Source of the DNA: Bacteroidia bacterium
GTDB lineage: Bacteria > Bacteroidota > Bacteroidia > J057 > JANWXU01
Assembly (NCBI GenBank): GCA_025057395.1
Contig: JANWXU010000025.1
Location: 1-40,463, forward strand
DNA: 40,463 nucleotides
Direction of reading: 5' to 3'
A program made the translations under genes and the position numbers. This document shows positions 1 to 8,536 of the stretch, piece by piece (position 1 is the first letter of the stretch; the number at the start of each line of letters is the position of its first letter). The notes under the pieces were generated by a model. That model ran no database searches. It saw only the letters and a list, made by a program, of their open reading frames with translations, and was not told the origin of the DNA.

Positions 1-1
1 A

Positions 2-139
2 GCAGCACTACAATTAGGCTACAAAAGAACTATCACTGATATTTATAAAACTGCAGGTGTAAATTTTACCTTTTCAAAAGACTCCATTGCAGAATTAATG
101 GAGTTTGTAGAAAGCGAATTACAAAAATTAATAGACTAA
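2..139 (+). CDS. C-terminal end of an M3-family oligoendopeptidase (partial)
   Basis: The gene enters from the left edge in the frame starting at base 2 and stops with TAA at 137-139, leaving 45 residues. They begin AALQLGYKRTITDIYKTAG and continue into a helical, acidic tail ending in QKLID. This resembles the C-terminus of M3 zinc oligoendopeptidases (PepF/Pz-peptidase type), where a GY-x-x-[ST]-I-x-[DE]-[IL]-Y-x-x-AG segment is followed by a short F-x-F-[DS] helix. These cytosolic enzymes cleave oligopeptides. The HEXXH zinc site lies outside the window, so the call rests on the tail alone. It is followed by a hairpin terminator shared with the convergent adhesin gene. Confidence 0.6.
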   Translation, partial: AALQLGYKRTITDIYKTAGVNFTFSKDSIAELMEFVESELQKLID

Positions 140-196
140 TACAGGCTTAGCCTAAGCTCGCATAATTAGCTCTAATTTCCAAATTAGGAGAAAATA

Positions 197-222
197 AAAG
201 GGGAGCCTTAAGACTCCCCTTT
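197..222. terminator. Bidirectional hairpin terminator
   Basis: A perfect 9-bp stem, AAAGGGGAG pairing with CTCCCCTTT, encloses an 8-nt loop. A-rich sequence precedes the stem and T-rich sequence follows it, so it can end transcripts from both sides. It sits between the convergent peptidase and giant adhesin genes. Confidence 0.85.
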
Positions 223-241
223 GAAATTTATTTTACTTACT

Positions 242-3200
242 TTAGTTCATCATAATCTTAGCGGTAGCTACTCTACCCCCTTGTTTTAGCCGAACAAGAT
301 AAATGCCACTTGTATAATCCGACAATTCTACCTTATATTCATTTTCACCTAAAAAGGTTCTAAAAGTTTCGTTAAAAATAACTTTTCCTGCTAAATCTAC
401 TACTTGCAATATAGTAGGCTCTTCAGTTTGAGCTTCATAAATTACGTGAAATGCACCATTGCTAGGGTTAGGATAAAGCTCAAAAGCCGCCCCTCTACCA
501 TTTAACACACCCGAAAACCTAGGAGTAGAAAAACTAAAATTAATAGTATGAGTAAGTGACTGACTCTCGGGCTGTGCACAATTATTACAGTTAGTAATTA
601 TGCTTAGAGTATATTGTTTACCACTCTCTAAGAAAGGAACCTCAAAACGAGTATTGGATACAGTTCTAGGTCCCCCCTTTGGAGTACCATTTTCAAATAG
701 CTGTAAGCGATAGCAAACAGGGGTTGCTCCATCCCATGCCGTAAGAGGCGCTTCCCACGATACAATAGCGCTGCTATTATCTGCATCAATACTTACTCGC
801 AAATTTCTTACCGTATCACAACTAGCGGGGCGGACAATATCCGTAGTAGCTGTAAAAATAGAAGACCAAGGAGAAACATCATTGTTAGGGCAGGTAGCTT
901 GCACTTGAAATTCATATGTAGTTCGAGGAATTAACTGAGCAACATCTAGAGAGTTAGTAGGATTACCTTCATCATACAAGATCCATTCGGGCTCTGCTTG
1001 CTTGCGATACCGCACACTATAAGTAATACCATTGCCTGCTAAAGCATCCCAGCGCAAAGCGATACTAGTAGAATCAGGATTCCTGCGTCCTACATATTCA
1101 AACAAGCCTAGATTTCGAGGTGCACTAATGAATAGTGTGTCAGCAAGAGTCTGAGCTAAACAACTATTTCCGTCTACGACCCGAACTTTATAAATTCCTG
1201 CGCGCAGTAATTCAAAACCCGCTGAAGAACTGGCACTACTCGTAACTTGCTGTAAAATATTATTATTAGCATCTAACAAGAAATAGCTAAATGGGGCATC
1301 AGCTGTAGTTACATTTACTTCTATCTTTCCATTTTGAACACATCCTAGTGGCGGAATTTTCGAAGTGGTAATTGTGGGCAAGGGCTTTATAATTACAGCA
1401 ACTGTATCCTTTTCAGGCTCACAAAAAGTATTATTTTCTACTGTCAATTCATAAGTATAAGTTCCGGGCGCAACATCGGCATTAAAGCTAGGGTTACGAA
1501 CATTTAAACTAGAGAGGGTAGGTGCACCTGACGTAAGCGCTCTCCATCTATAACTTACCCCGTCAGTTTGTGCATTTAAAGATCCTGAAGCTCCTGCACA
1601 TACAATAACATCGCCTCCTGCATTAGCCTTTGCTTTTTGGCGTACTACAAAAGCCCGGCTAATTGCTACACAACCAGAAGTTGTATCAGTAATGATTACA
1701 GAATAATTTCCACTTTGCGTAATATTAGCTAAGCTAGGCTGCTGGGCATTAGAAATAGAGGCTCCATTAAACTGCCACTGATATTCTACCTTACTATTAC
1801 TTCCTCCATTTAAGTGACTTGCATGAAAGGCAGATAGCGTAAGAGGCAAATTACCGCAATAGGTAGAATCGCTCACTACAGCACCCGGTGCACTTTGAGT
1901 AGCAGTAATTTTTGCAATAGGTGCCTGATAAGCCGTTACTCTAACAGTATCAGTAGCCCTACAGCCATTAGTTGTCTCAACCATAAGTTCATATACCCCG
2001 CTTTGTGTTGCAGTATATGTACTGCTCGTACCCACAACACTTCCTCCTAATTTCCAAGTATAGGCTTGAGCAGTTATATTGCTGGATAGTCGAACTCTTC
2101 CCCCTTGGCAAAAAGCCAAAGGCGTAGTATGTTGAATTCTAACCACCGGTGCAGGCTTGACCGTTACTTCTACAGTATCCTTGCTGCTACAGCCATTAGC
2201 CTCTACTGTAAGTACAAAACGATAATTGCCAGCTTGAGTCGGAGAAAAAATAGGTTGTGCTAAATTCGCGTTATTAAGCTGCTCTGGTGGCACCCAGCTA
2301 TAGTTAATACCCTGGATAGCCGGTGTTCCTAGCTGTGTAGTCTCGTTAGAGCAAATGCTTACATCCACACCAGCACGCGCAGTAGGAATAGGAAAGACAG
2401 TGATACTAGAAGTATCTGAATTTTCTTTGCACCCAAATTCATTAGTTACTGCTACCCAATACGCTCCACTTACTTGCACAAGTAAAGAAGCTTTTGTTTG
2501 GCCCGCTAGTAGAGTGGCATTACGATACCATTGATATTGCCAGTCTCTATTTTCTATTACCCTAAGCGTAACTGATTCACCTGCACAGATATTTCTACCC
2601 CCCAATATTTGAACACTAGGTTTAGGGTGCACAGTTACTTCTATTTCATTCGATACACTTGTGCAGCCTGTTTCAATATTACTAATTTTTACACTATACT
2701 TGGCTATGCCCAGCTCAGTAACCAAGAATTGAGCATTATTCGCATTTGGAATAGGCTCGCCATTTTTAAGCCATTGATAGCCATTAGTAGGAACAGGATT
2801 AGTAACTAAGAGCCTAGCAAAACCGTCTTGGCAAATTACTGTTCTTCCATTTTCAGCAGAAATATTAGCTTCAGGTCTTGGGTTTACAGTAATAGTAACA
2901 AGCGAAACGTCTAAACACGTATTAGTAGAATCCGTAACAGTAAGGGTATAGATAGTAGTAGAAGCAGGCGAAGCCTTAGGTCTAGCAATACTAGGATTGC
3001 TTAAGCCAGTTGCAGGAGCCCATCTATAAAGATTAGCTAAGTTGCCGTTACCCCCTGTAGAACTTCCTTCTAAACGAATAGAATCACCTCTACAAATTGC
3101 GGCATTATTACCTGCATTAGCTGCCACTGCAGGAATAATGCGCACCTGCACAGTAGTATCATTCTTACAGCCTGTTACACGGTCATAAACCTCTACTTTA

Positions 3201-6200
3201 TATTGCCCTGCAACATTAGCTACTAAAGCCCTAGTATTAGTAGCTACTATTTGGTTGTTCCTAAACCAGGTAAGGCTATCATTGCCATTGTCTACTATCA
3301 AGATAGTGGGGCGCTGAGAGCTGCAATACGTAAGGTTACCTGTGCTACTCAAATTCAAAAACGGTGCTGAGAAAATAGTTACAGGAATGACAGAAGAAAT
3401 CGCCTTGCATCCTAAAGGACTAGTCACCTGAACCCGGTACTGTCCGTTATTTCTTGGAATGAAAGAGTTTTGGTTAGCACCAGGAATGGGAATTTCGTTT
3501 CGAAACCATTGGTAGGTAGTTCCTGCCACTCCCGCTTCTACCCTCAGAGCCTGGAGTTGGTTATTACAAATTCGCTGCGGACCTGTTACATTCAAGATAA
3601 CATTAGGCTTAGCTGCAACTTGCACTACCTGAACATCTGAAGTTCTGGCACACCCGTTTGAATCTACAGCTTCTACTGTAATATTATAACTTGCATTTAA
3701 AACTAAGTTATCCGCAATCATTCTATACAAAAGACCTGAAACTGGTTGTATAACTCCATTTTGCCGCCACGTAAAACGAATACCATTATCTGTCTCTGCC
3801 TCTAAAATTAATGTATCACCAGGAGCACATAACACGCTACTAACAGGAGGGCGAATACGTGCCAAAGGCAAACGATTTACAGTAAGAACCGCTACCGCAG
3901 TATTTTGGCAACCTTTAGCATCAGTTACTCTTACTTGGTAAGTGCCACCTTCGCTTGCTACTAGCGTTGGGCCGCCTCCTAGCTCTCTTCCATTAAAAAA
4001 CCACTCAAAAGCCGTGGCAGTTGAAGAAGTAGCTCTTAAAGTAACGCTTCCACCTTCACATATAGTAAGCTCATTAATAGGGTTAGTAATGCTTACTGAA
4101 GGCAGCGTATTCACAACAATAGTAACAATTTCAGATTCAGCTTTGCAACCCTCTTGATTTTCAACAGATACCTTATACTGGCCTGCTCTACTAGCAAGGA
4201 ACCTTTGCTCTGTAGCACCATCAATAGATATAAAACCCCCTCCTGACTCATTAAAAGTACTCCATTGGTAGCGTACATTAGGTTCAGAAGCTACGGCTAC
4301 TAATGTTGCACTTTGCCCTGCACAAAATGTAGTAGGATCGTCTGTTGCAATACGAATTGTAAGTAAAGTTCCATCTTCTACAGTTACCACCCCGGGGGCT
4401 AATAGGCAATTGCGAGCATCTGATACACTGAAAGCATAATTTCCAGCTACTAGGTTAGACAAATCTTCGGTATTAGTAGTTGTACCTCCTGGCAAAGTCC
4501 ATGTATAAGTATAGGGTGGGGTACCGCCTCTTACAGTTAAATCAATTTTGCCATCACGCCCTCCTCGGCAGGTTACACGCGTAGGCTGCACAATCGCAAT
4601 TAGCGGAGCTGGTTCTATAATTTGAATATTACGCCTTAGCGTAGTGCAATTATTAGCATCTGTTACTTCTACCACGTATTCCCCAGCTCCCAAATTGACC
4701 TGTAAAGCCTGCGCTGAAGGATTAATATCTGGTCCACTCCATGTGTATGCATAGGGAGGGGTACCACCTCCTACGGTTATGCTAATTCTTCCGTCTTTTC
4801 GCCCACTACAGCTAATGTCTTGCTTGGAGAATTCCAAAGCTAGGGGCAAGGGCTGCGTAAGAGTAACTGTTGCTTCTGTACTACAGCCTTTAGTGTCTGT
4901 AACCTTGCCTACATAGGTTCCGACTGCAAGATTGGTAAGGTCTTTTTGTGTAGAAGAAAAGCCGTTAGGTCCACTCCAATTAAACGTATAAGGCTCTGTG
5001 CCCCCTGTAACATTAATTGCAATACTTCCATTACTACCATTATGGCAACTGATATTAGTAGTACTTCCTAGAGTAACCACCAAGGGAGCCGGTGTAGGAA
5101 TAGTGTACTGCTTATTAAGGGTACAATTTCTTGCATCCCGAACGGTCAGCACATAGTCGCCTGCAGCAACATCATTCAAGTCTTCTGTATTTGCTTGAAA
5201 GCCATTAGGACCCTGCCAAGCAAAAACATAAGGAGCAGCGCCTCCCCTTACTGTTATATTAAGTTTACCACTATTATTACCTGCGCAAGTAACAGCAGTT
5301 ATATTTTCGAGACTAACAACAAGTGCTGAATTTTCTGGAACACTAAAAGAACGTGTTAATTGACAACCCTTGCTATCAGTTATGACTAGAATATATTCTC
5401 CACTACCAAGCTGCGTTATATCTTCAGTAGTATCTATAAAACGAGGAGCCTTTCTCCAAAGGTAAGAATAAGGGGCGGTTCCACCGCTTACGCTAATATA
5501 AATAGCGCCATCCGATTGGCCTGCACAGCTAACAGGAATAATAGAATCTACCTTCACTTCTAATGGTTCTGGCTGAGTTATAGTTACAGTACCTGTAATT
5601 TTACAACCATTAGCATCTGTAATATTCCCCTGATAGTCTCCAGCTGCTAAACCATTAAGATTTTGAGAAGTACTTCTAAAACCATTGGGGCCTTGCCAAT
5701 CAAAAGAATAGGGAGAAGCTCCCCCCGTTACAGAAATAGTAATTTTACCATCTCGTAGACCATGGCAGCTCACATTCTCTGAAACCACATCTTCTAAAGC
5801 TAGGGCACTTGGCTGAGTAATAGTCACTAGCTCTTCTCTTCTACAGCCGTTGCCGTCTGTTACCACCAGTGTATATGTTCCCGCTTTCAATCCTGTCAAA
5901 TTTGAAGTGGTAGCAGTGAAACCATCAGGTCCTTGCCACCTATAGGAATAAATTCCTACTCCGCCTCGTACATTTACACTAATAGCTCCATTAGAAGCAC
6001 CATAGCATAAGAGATTAGTAGAAGTAACAGAACTCTCTATGGGAGATGGCTGAAGTATACTTACCGTAGCTTGTGCTTGACAACCATTTCTATCCGTTAC
6101 TGTCACTCCATATTCCCCCGCACTTAAATTTTGAATAGTTTCTGTAGAAGCCCAAAAATTATTAGGTCCTCTCCATTGATAGATATATGGTCTTTCACCC

Positions 6201-8350
6201 CCACTAACAAATACCGCAGCACTTCCCGAATTATCTTCTGCGCAGCGTAAAGAATTAGCCCTAGTATTTACTTGTAAGCTACTGTTTGCACAGGGAGAAT
6301 CTCCCTGAAAAGAAACTAAAAAAGCATCTTCTTCGTCACCGTAGTTGGCTTGCCATGGATTCTGCAGGGGAAAATTTCGACTATTTGTATAGCCAGCAAT
6401 ATGTATATTCCCTTTTGTGTTGGCAAAAACACTATTGGCTTGGTCCATAAACGTACCACCATATACGATTGCCAACTTTCTCTGGCCTTCATAATCCCAC
6501 CCTAATAAAAAAGCATCATAAAAACCTCCTAGAGGCTGAAAGTAGTCTCCAGGATTATTAGTAGTAGGAAAATCAGCACTATTAGTAGAACCAACAACAT
6601 ATACTCTGCCACTTGTTACTGCAATGCTGGTAGGCTTATCTATATTCGTTCCGCCGTAGTAGGTACTCCAACGTAAATCTCCCTGAGGGTTAAAAGAAGC
6701 AATGTAAATATCTTCACTTAGAGTAGAACCATTTTTAGTAGCATCAAAAGCATTACGTGTAGGAAGATTAATACTTTTAGTTGAACCGGTAACGTATAAA
6801 TTACCAGCAAAGTCGCTTGCCAAGGCCAAAGCTTCCTCCTCCTCACTTCCTCCAAAATATCTTGCCCACTGCAAAGCCCCATTTCTCCACGTGGCTATAA
6901 AAGCGTCTCTCTTACCACTGGCAGCATTTATAGCCATAGGTAAAGAAGTACCCTCTACAAGACCTGCAATAGAGATTGCTGAGCTACTAACAGTAATTCC
7001 CCAAGCTTGTTCTATGCCAGAGCCACCATAGTACGTAGAAAGTAATAGATTTCCTTCATTCGAGAAGGCTGCTACAAAGGCATCACTTCCACCCCCTCCA
7101 AAATTAGCTTGCGTAGCATTCACGGCAGGCAAACCCTCACCTGTAGCAAAACCTGCTATATACAGAATATTACCCTGGGCTGCAATGCTAGATGCCCAGT
7201 CTCGTTCATTAGAACCGTAATATTGTGACCACCTCCATAGACCTGTGGACGTAAAACTAGCAATAAAAGCATCAGTAGCGCCCTTCAATGTATTGCTAGC
7301 ACCTGGCAAATTATTACTATGAGTAGAACCTACAATGTAAATATTACCCGAAGCATCGGCAGCAACAGCACTCGCCTGGTCGACTGCCCTTCCACCAAAA
7401 TAAGTTGCCCAAAGGCGATTCCCATTCGCATCAAATTGGGCAATAAAAGCATCTGTTTCTCCTCCAAAAGGGATAGGATTACTCCCCAGCCCTGGGAAAA
7501 TGAGAGTTGATGTAGAAAGAGTAGAGCCAGCAATAGTTATTTTTCCTGCAGCGTCTTCTGTCACAGCAAAAGCTCTATCTCTACGATTCCCTCCGTAAAA
7601 AGTAGCCCACTGCCTCACAAGGGGATCAATTATAACATCTTGACTAGGGTCAAATTCACTTAGCACAAAAGATATAACGCCGCTTTGGGGTTCTAAAGTA
7701 TAATAAGCAGGAATAGAAATATTATTCTGATAAACAACAGGCGCTTCATCTATCAACTTGCCTAAAGGATGTTTCACTTCCACCTCACCCTGCTTAGTAA
7801 GCTTTATGTTTAGCTTAGAATCACCTGCATTATACCGAAGCTTTATATCTTTAGGGTTGCCCCCCGGATGGATAACAAAATCATATTTTAAATGCCCTTT
7901 ATGTGGGTAAAACACCAAATCTATATTCCTATACACATTGCGATAGATAATTTTTTGATAGGAGGAGATTGATTCAATTGGCTCTGCTCCTAAGTAGTAA
8001 TGAAGCTTTTCTAAAGTAGGGGCTTGAGCCTCTACAATAGTGCTAGAATTAGCTTCTAAAAGTTCAAGGTCTATACGGTAAAGCTCAGCAAGAATATTTT
8101 GTTCTTTTACTTGTTCATAGCGGGGAAATACATAGCTAACTTTTGTTTTTTGAAAAAATACAGAGACTCCTTCAATATGAGCATAATAGGCCACTTCTTC
8201 AGCGGGCTGTCCTTTCAAGTCCCGAATCTGTCCTTTGTTTTCCACAAAACAAATACTCGGGCTATCCCACTTTTTTTCTATCACATTTTTTCCCCGTGCC
8301 CCCCAAAAGCCAAGTATGCTTATGGCAATAGTTAATAAAGCTTTTTTCAT
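242..8350 (-). CDS. Giant T9SS-secreted adhesin with SBBP, SprB and Ig-like repeats
   Basis: A 2702-residue secreted surface protein. A signal peptide (about 1-20) is followed by an N-terminal domain with FVENKGQ near residue 35, the domain usually found ahead of SBBP repeats (DUF7948, from memory). Seven SBBP beta-propeller repeats follow at about 250-680, with the signature W-x-T-[YF]-[YF]-GG and a GN-[IL]-[YH]-[IV]-x-G-x-T strand. Eight SprB repeats occupy about 695-1330. About twelve Ig-like domains (C near the start, YQW or FTW core) reach about 2330, then one more SprB-like unit, two FN3 domains (about 2410-2600), and a T9SS type-A sorting domain from LYPNPSNGAF to the end. SprB repeats are known from the Flavobacterium gliding adhesin, so a role in adhesion or motility is inferred. 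No catalytic site is visible. The ATG lies 35 nt after a TAACTTTG promoter element. Confidence 0.9.
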   Translation of the reverse strand: MKKALLTIAISILGFWGARGKNVIEKKWDSPSICFVENKGQIRDLKGQPAEEVAYYAHIEGVSVFFQKTKVSYVFPRYEQVKEQNILAELYRIDLELLEANSSTIVEAQAPTLEKLHYYLGAEPIESISSYQKIIYRNVYRNIDLVFYPHKGHLKYDFVIHPGGNPKDIKLRYNAGDSKLNIKLTKQGEVEVKHPLGKLIDEAPVVYQNNISIPAYYTLEPQSGVISFVLSEFDPSQDVIIDPLVRQWATFYGGNRRDRAFAVTEDAAGKITIAGSTLSTSTLIFPGLGSNPIPFGGETDAFIAQFDANGNRLWATYFGGRAVDQASAVAADASGNIYIVGSTHSNNLPGASNTLKGATDAFIASFTSTGLWRWSQYYGSNERDWASSIAAQGNILYIAGFATGEGLPAVNATQANFGGGGSDAFVAAFSNEGNLLLSTYYGGSGIEQAWGITVSSSAISIAGLVEGTSLPMAINAASGKRDAFIATWRNGALQWARYFGGSEEEEALALASDFAGNLYVTGSTKSINLPTRNAFDATKNGSTLSEDIYIASFNPQGDLRWSTYYGGTNIDKPTSIAVTSGRVYVVGSTNSADFPTTNNPGDYFQPLGGFYDAFLLGWDYEGQRKLAIVYGGTFMDQANSVFANTKGNIHIAGYTNSRNFPLQNPWQANYGDEEDAFLVSFQGDSPCANSSLQVNTRANSLRCAEDNSGSAAVFVSGGERPYIYQWRGPNNFWASTETIQNLSAGEYGVTVTDRNGCQAQATVSILQPSPIESSVTSTNLLCYGASNGAISVNVRGGVGIYSYRWQGPDGFTATTSNLTGLKAGTYTLVVTDGNGCRREELVTITQPSALALEDVVSENVSCHGLRDGKITISVTGGASPYSFDWQGPNGFRSTSQNLNGLAAGDYQGNITDANGCKITGTVTITQPEPLEVKVDSIIPVSCAGQSDGAIYISVSGGTAPYSYLWRKAPRFIDTTEDITQLGSGEYILVITDSKGCQLTRSFSVPENSALVVSLENITAVTCAGNNSGKLNITVRGGAAPYVFAWQGPNGFQANTEDLNDVAAGDYVLTVRDARNCTLNKQYTIPTPAPLVVTLGSTTNISCHNGSNGSIAINVTGGTEPYTFNWSGPNGFSSTQKDLTNLAVGTYVGKVTDTKGCSTEATVTLTQPLPLALEFSKQDISCSGRKDGRISITVGGGTPPYAYTWSGPDINPSAQALQVNLGAGEYVVEVTDANNCTTLRRNIQIIEPAPLIAIVQPTRVTCRGGRDGKIDLTVRGGTPPYTYTWTLPGGTTTNTEDLSNLVAGNYAFSVSDARNCLLAPGVVTVEDGTLLTIRIATDDPTTFCAGQSATLVAVASEPNVRYQWSTFNESGGGFISIDGATEQRFLASRAGQYKVSVENQEGCKAESEIVTIVVNTLPSVSITNPINELTICEGGSVTLRATSSTATAFEWFFNGRELGGGPTLVASEGGTYQVRVTDAKGCQNTAVAVLTVNRLPLARIRPPVSSVLCAPGDTLILEAETDNGIRFTWRQNGVIQPVSGLLYRMIADNLVLNASYNITVEAVDSNGCARTSDVQVVQVAAKPNVILNVTGPQRICNNQLQALRVEAGVAGTTYQWFRNEIPIPGANQNSFIPRNNGQYRVQVTSPLGCKAISSVIPVTIFSAPFLNLSSTGNLTYCSSQRPTILIVDNGNDSLTWFRNNQIVATNTRALVANVAGQYKVEVYDRVTGCKNDTTVQVRIIPAVAANAGNNAAICRGDSIRLEGSSTGGNGNLANLYRWAPATGLSNPSIARPKASPASTTIYTLTVTDSTNTCLDVSLVTITVNPRPEANISAENGRTVICQDGFARLLVTNPVPTNGYQWLKNGEPIPNANNAQFLVTELGIAKYSVKISNIETGCTSVSNEIEVTVHPKPSVQILGGRNICAGESVTLRVIENRDWQYQWYRNATLLAGQTKASLLVQVSGAYWVAVTNEFGCKENSDTSSITVFPIPTARAGVDVSICSNETTQLGTPAIQGINYSWVPPEQLNNANLAQPIFSPTQAGNYRFVLTVEANGCSSKDTVEVTVKPAPVVRIQHTTPLAFCQGGRVRLSSNITAQAYTWKLGGSVVGTSSTYTATQSGVYELMVETTNGCRATDTVRVTAYQAPIAKITATQSAPGAVVSDSTYCGNLPLTLSAFHASHLNGGSNSKVEYQWQFNGASISNAQQPSLANITQSGNYSVIITDTTSGCVAISRAFVVRQKAKANAGGDVIVCAGASGSLNAQTDGVSYRWRALTSGAPTLSSLNVRNPSFNADVAPGTYTYELTVENNTFCEPEKDTVAVIIKPLPTITTSKIPPLGCVQNGKIEVNVTTADAPFSYFLLDANNNILQQVTSSASSSAGFELLRAGIYKVRVVDGNSCLAQTLADTLFISAPRNLGLFEYVGRRNPDSTSIALRWDALAGNGITYSVRYRKQAEPEWILYDEGNPTNSLDVAQLIPRTTYEFQVQATCPNNDVSPWSSIFTATTDIVRPASCDTVRNLRVSIDADNSSAIVSWEAPLTAWDGATPVCYRLQLFENGTPKGGPRTVSNTRFEVPFLESGKQYTLSIITNCNNCAQPESQSLTHTINFSFSTPRFSGVLNGRGAAFELYPNPSNGAFHVIYEAQTEEPTILQVVDLAGKVIFNETFRTFLGENEYKVELSDYTSGIYLVRLKQGGRVATAKIMMN
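4370..6250 (-). repeat. Tandem array of eight SprB-type repeats within the adhesin gene
   Basis: Eight copies of a domain of about 79 residues recur every 234-244 bp, judged from the spacing of the codons for the W-x-GP-[ND]-GF segment. Each copy reads C-x-G-x-[ND]-G-x-I-x-[IV]-x-V-x-GG-x-x-PY-x-[FY]-x-W, then L-x-x-G-x-Y, then a V-x-D-x-x-x-C strand. The copies are diverged at nucleotide level, with no near-identical tandem units, so the array looks old and not recently expanded. Confidence 0.85.
6370..7620 (-). repeat. Seven SBBP beta-propeller repeats within the adhesin gene
   Basis: Seven units of roughly 55-65 residues each start with a W-x-x-Y-[YF]-GG strand followed by an acidic residue, D or E, and an A-rich strand, then [IL]-[YH]-[IV]-x-G-x-T. 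Examples are QWATFYGGNRRDRA, LWATYFGGRAVDQA and RWSTYYGGTNID. Seven blades is a common number for a closed beta-propeller, so this segment may fold as one propeller head. That is inference. Confidence 0.75.
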
Positions 8351-8385
8351 ACTACTACTCTAATTCAGTTCTTTACTTCAATGCG

Positions 8386-8393
8386 CAAAGTTA
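8386..8393 (-). promoter_or_regulatory. Bacteroidota -7 promoter element (TAACTTTG)
   Basis: Read on the minus strand this is TAACTTTG, an exact match to TAnnTTTG. It lies 35 nt upstream of the ATG at 8350, the same distance as other such boxes in this window. I see no TTTG -33 box at the usual 19-21 bp spacing. Confidence 0.5.
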
Positions 8394-8482
8394 TCAATAT
8401 AGAGCGTAAAAATAGGAATATTTATTTTACAATTTTTATAAAATCCTTCTTTATAAACGAAATCCAGTTTCACGTGCAGTAA

Positions 8483-8522
8483 AAATAATGGGCTGCTTTT
8501 TTGTAATAACAGCCCATTATTT
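8483..8522 (-). terminator. Hairpin terminator of the subtilisin-like protease gene
   Basis: A perfect 13-bp stem (AAATAATGGGCTG with CAGCCCATTATTT) encloses a 14-nt loop. In the minus direction a run of T follows the stem. It starts 14 bp beyond the stop codon at 8537 and separates the protease transcript from the adhesin gene downstream. Confidence 0.85.
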
Positions 8523-8536
8523 ATACTTTGCCCTTC

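Noticed and set aside
4370-6250. CRISPR-like or recently amplified repeat array
   Set aside because: The periodicity of about 238 bp reflects SprB protein domains. The copies differ at DNA level and have no spacer structure.
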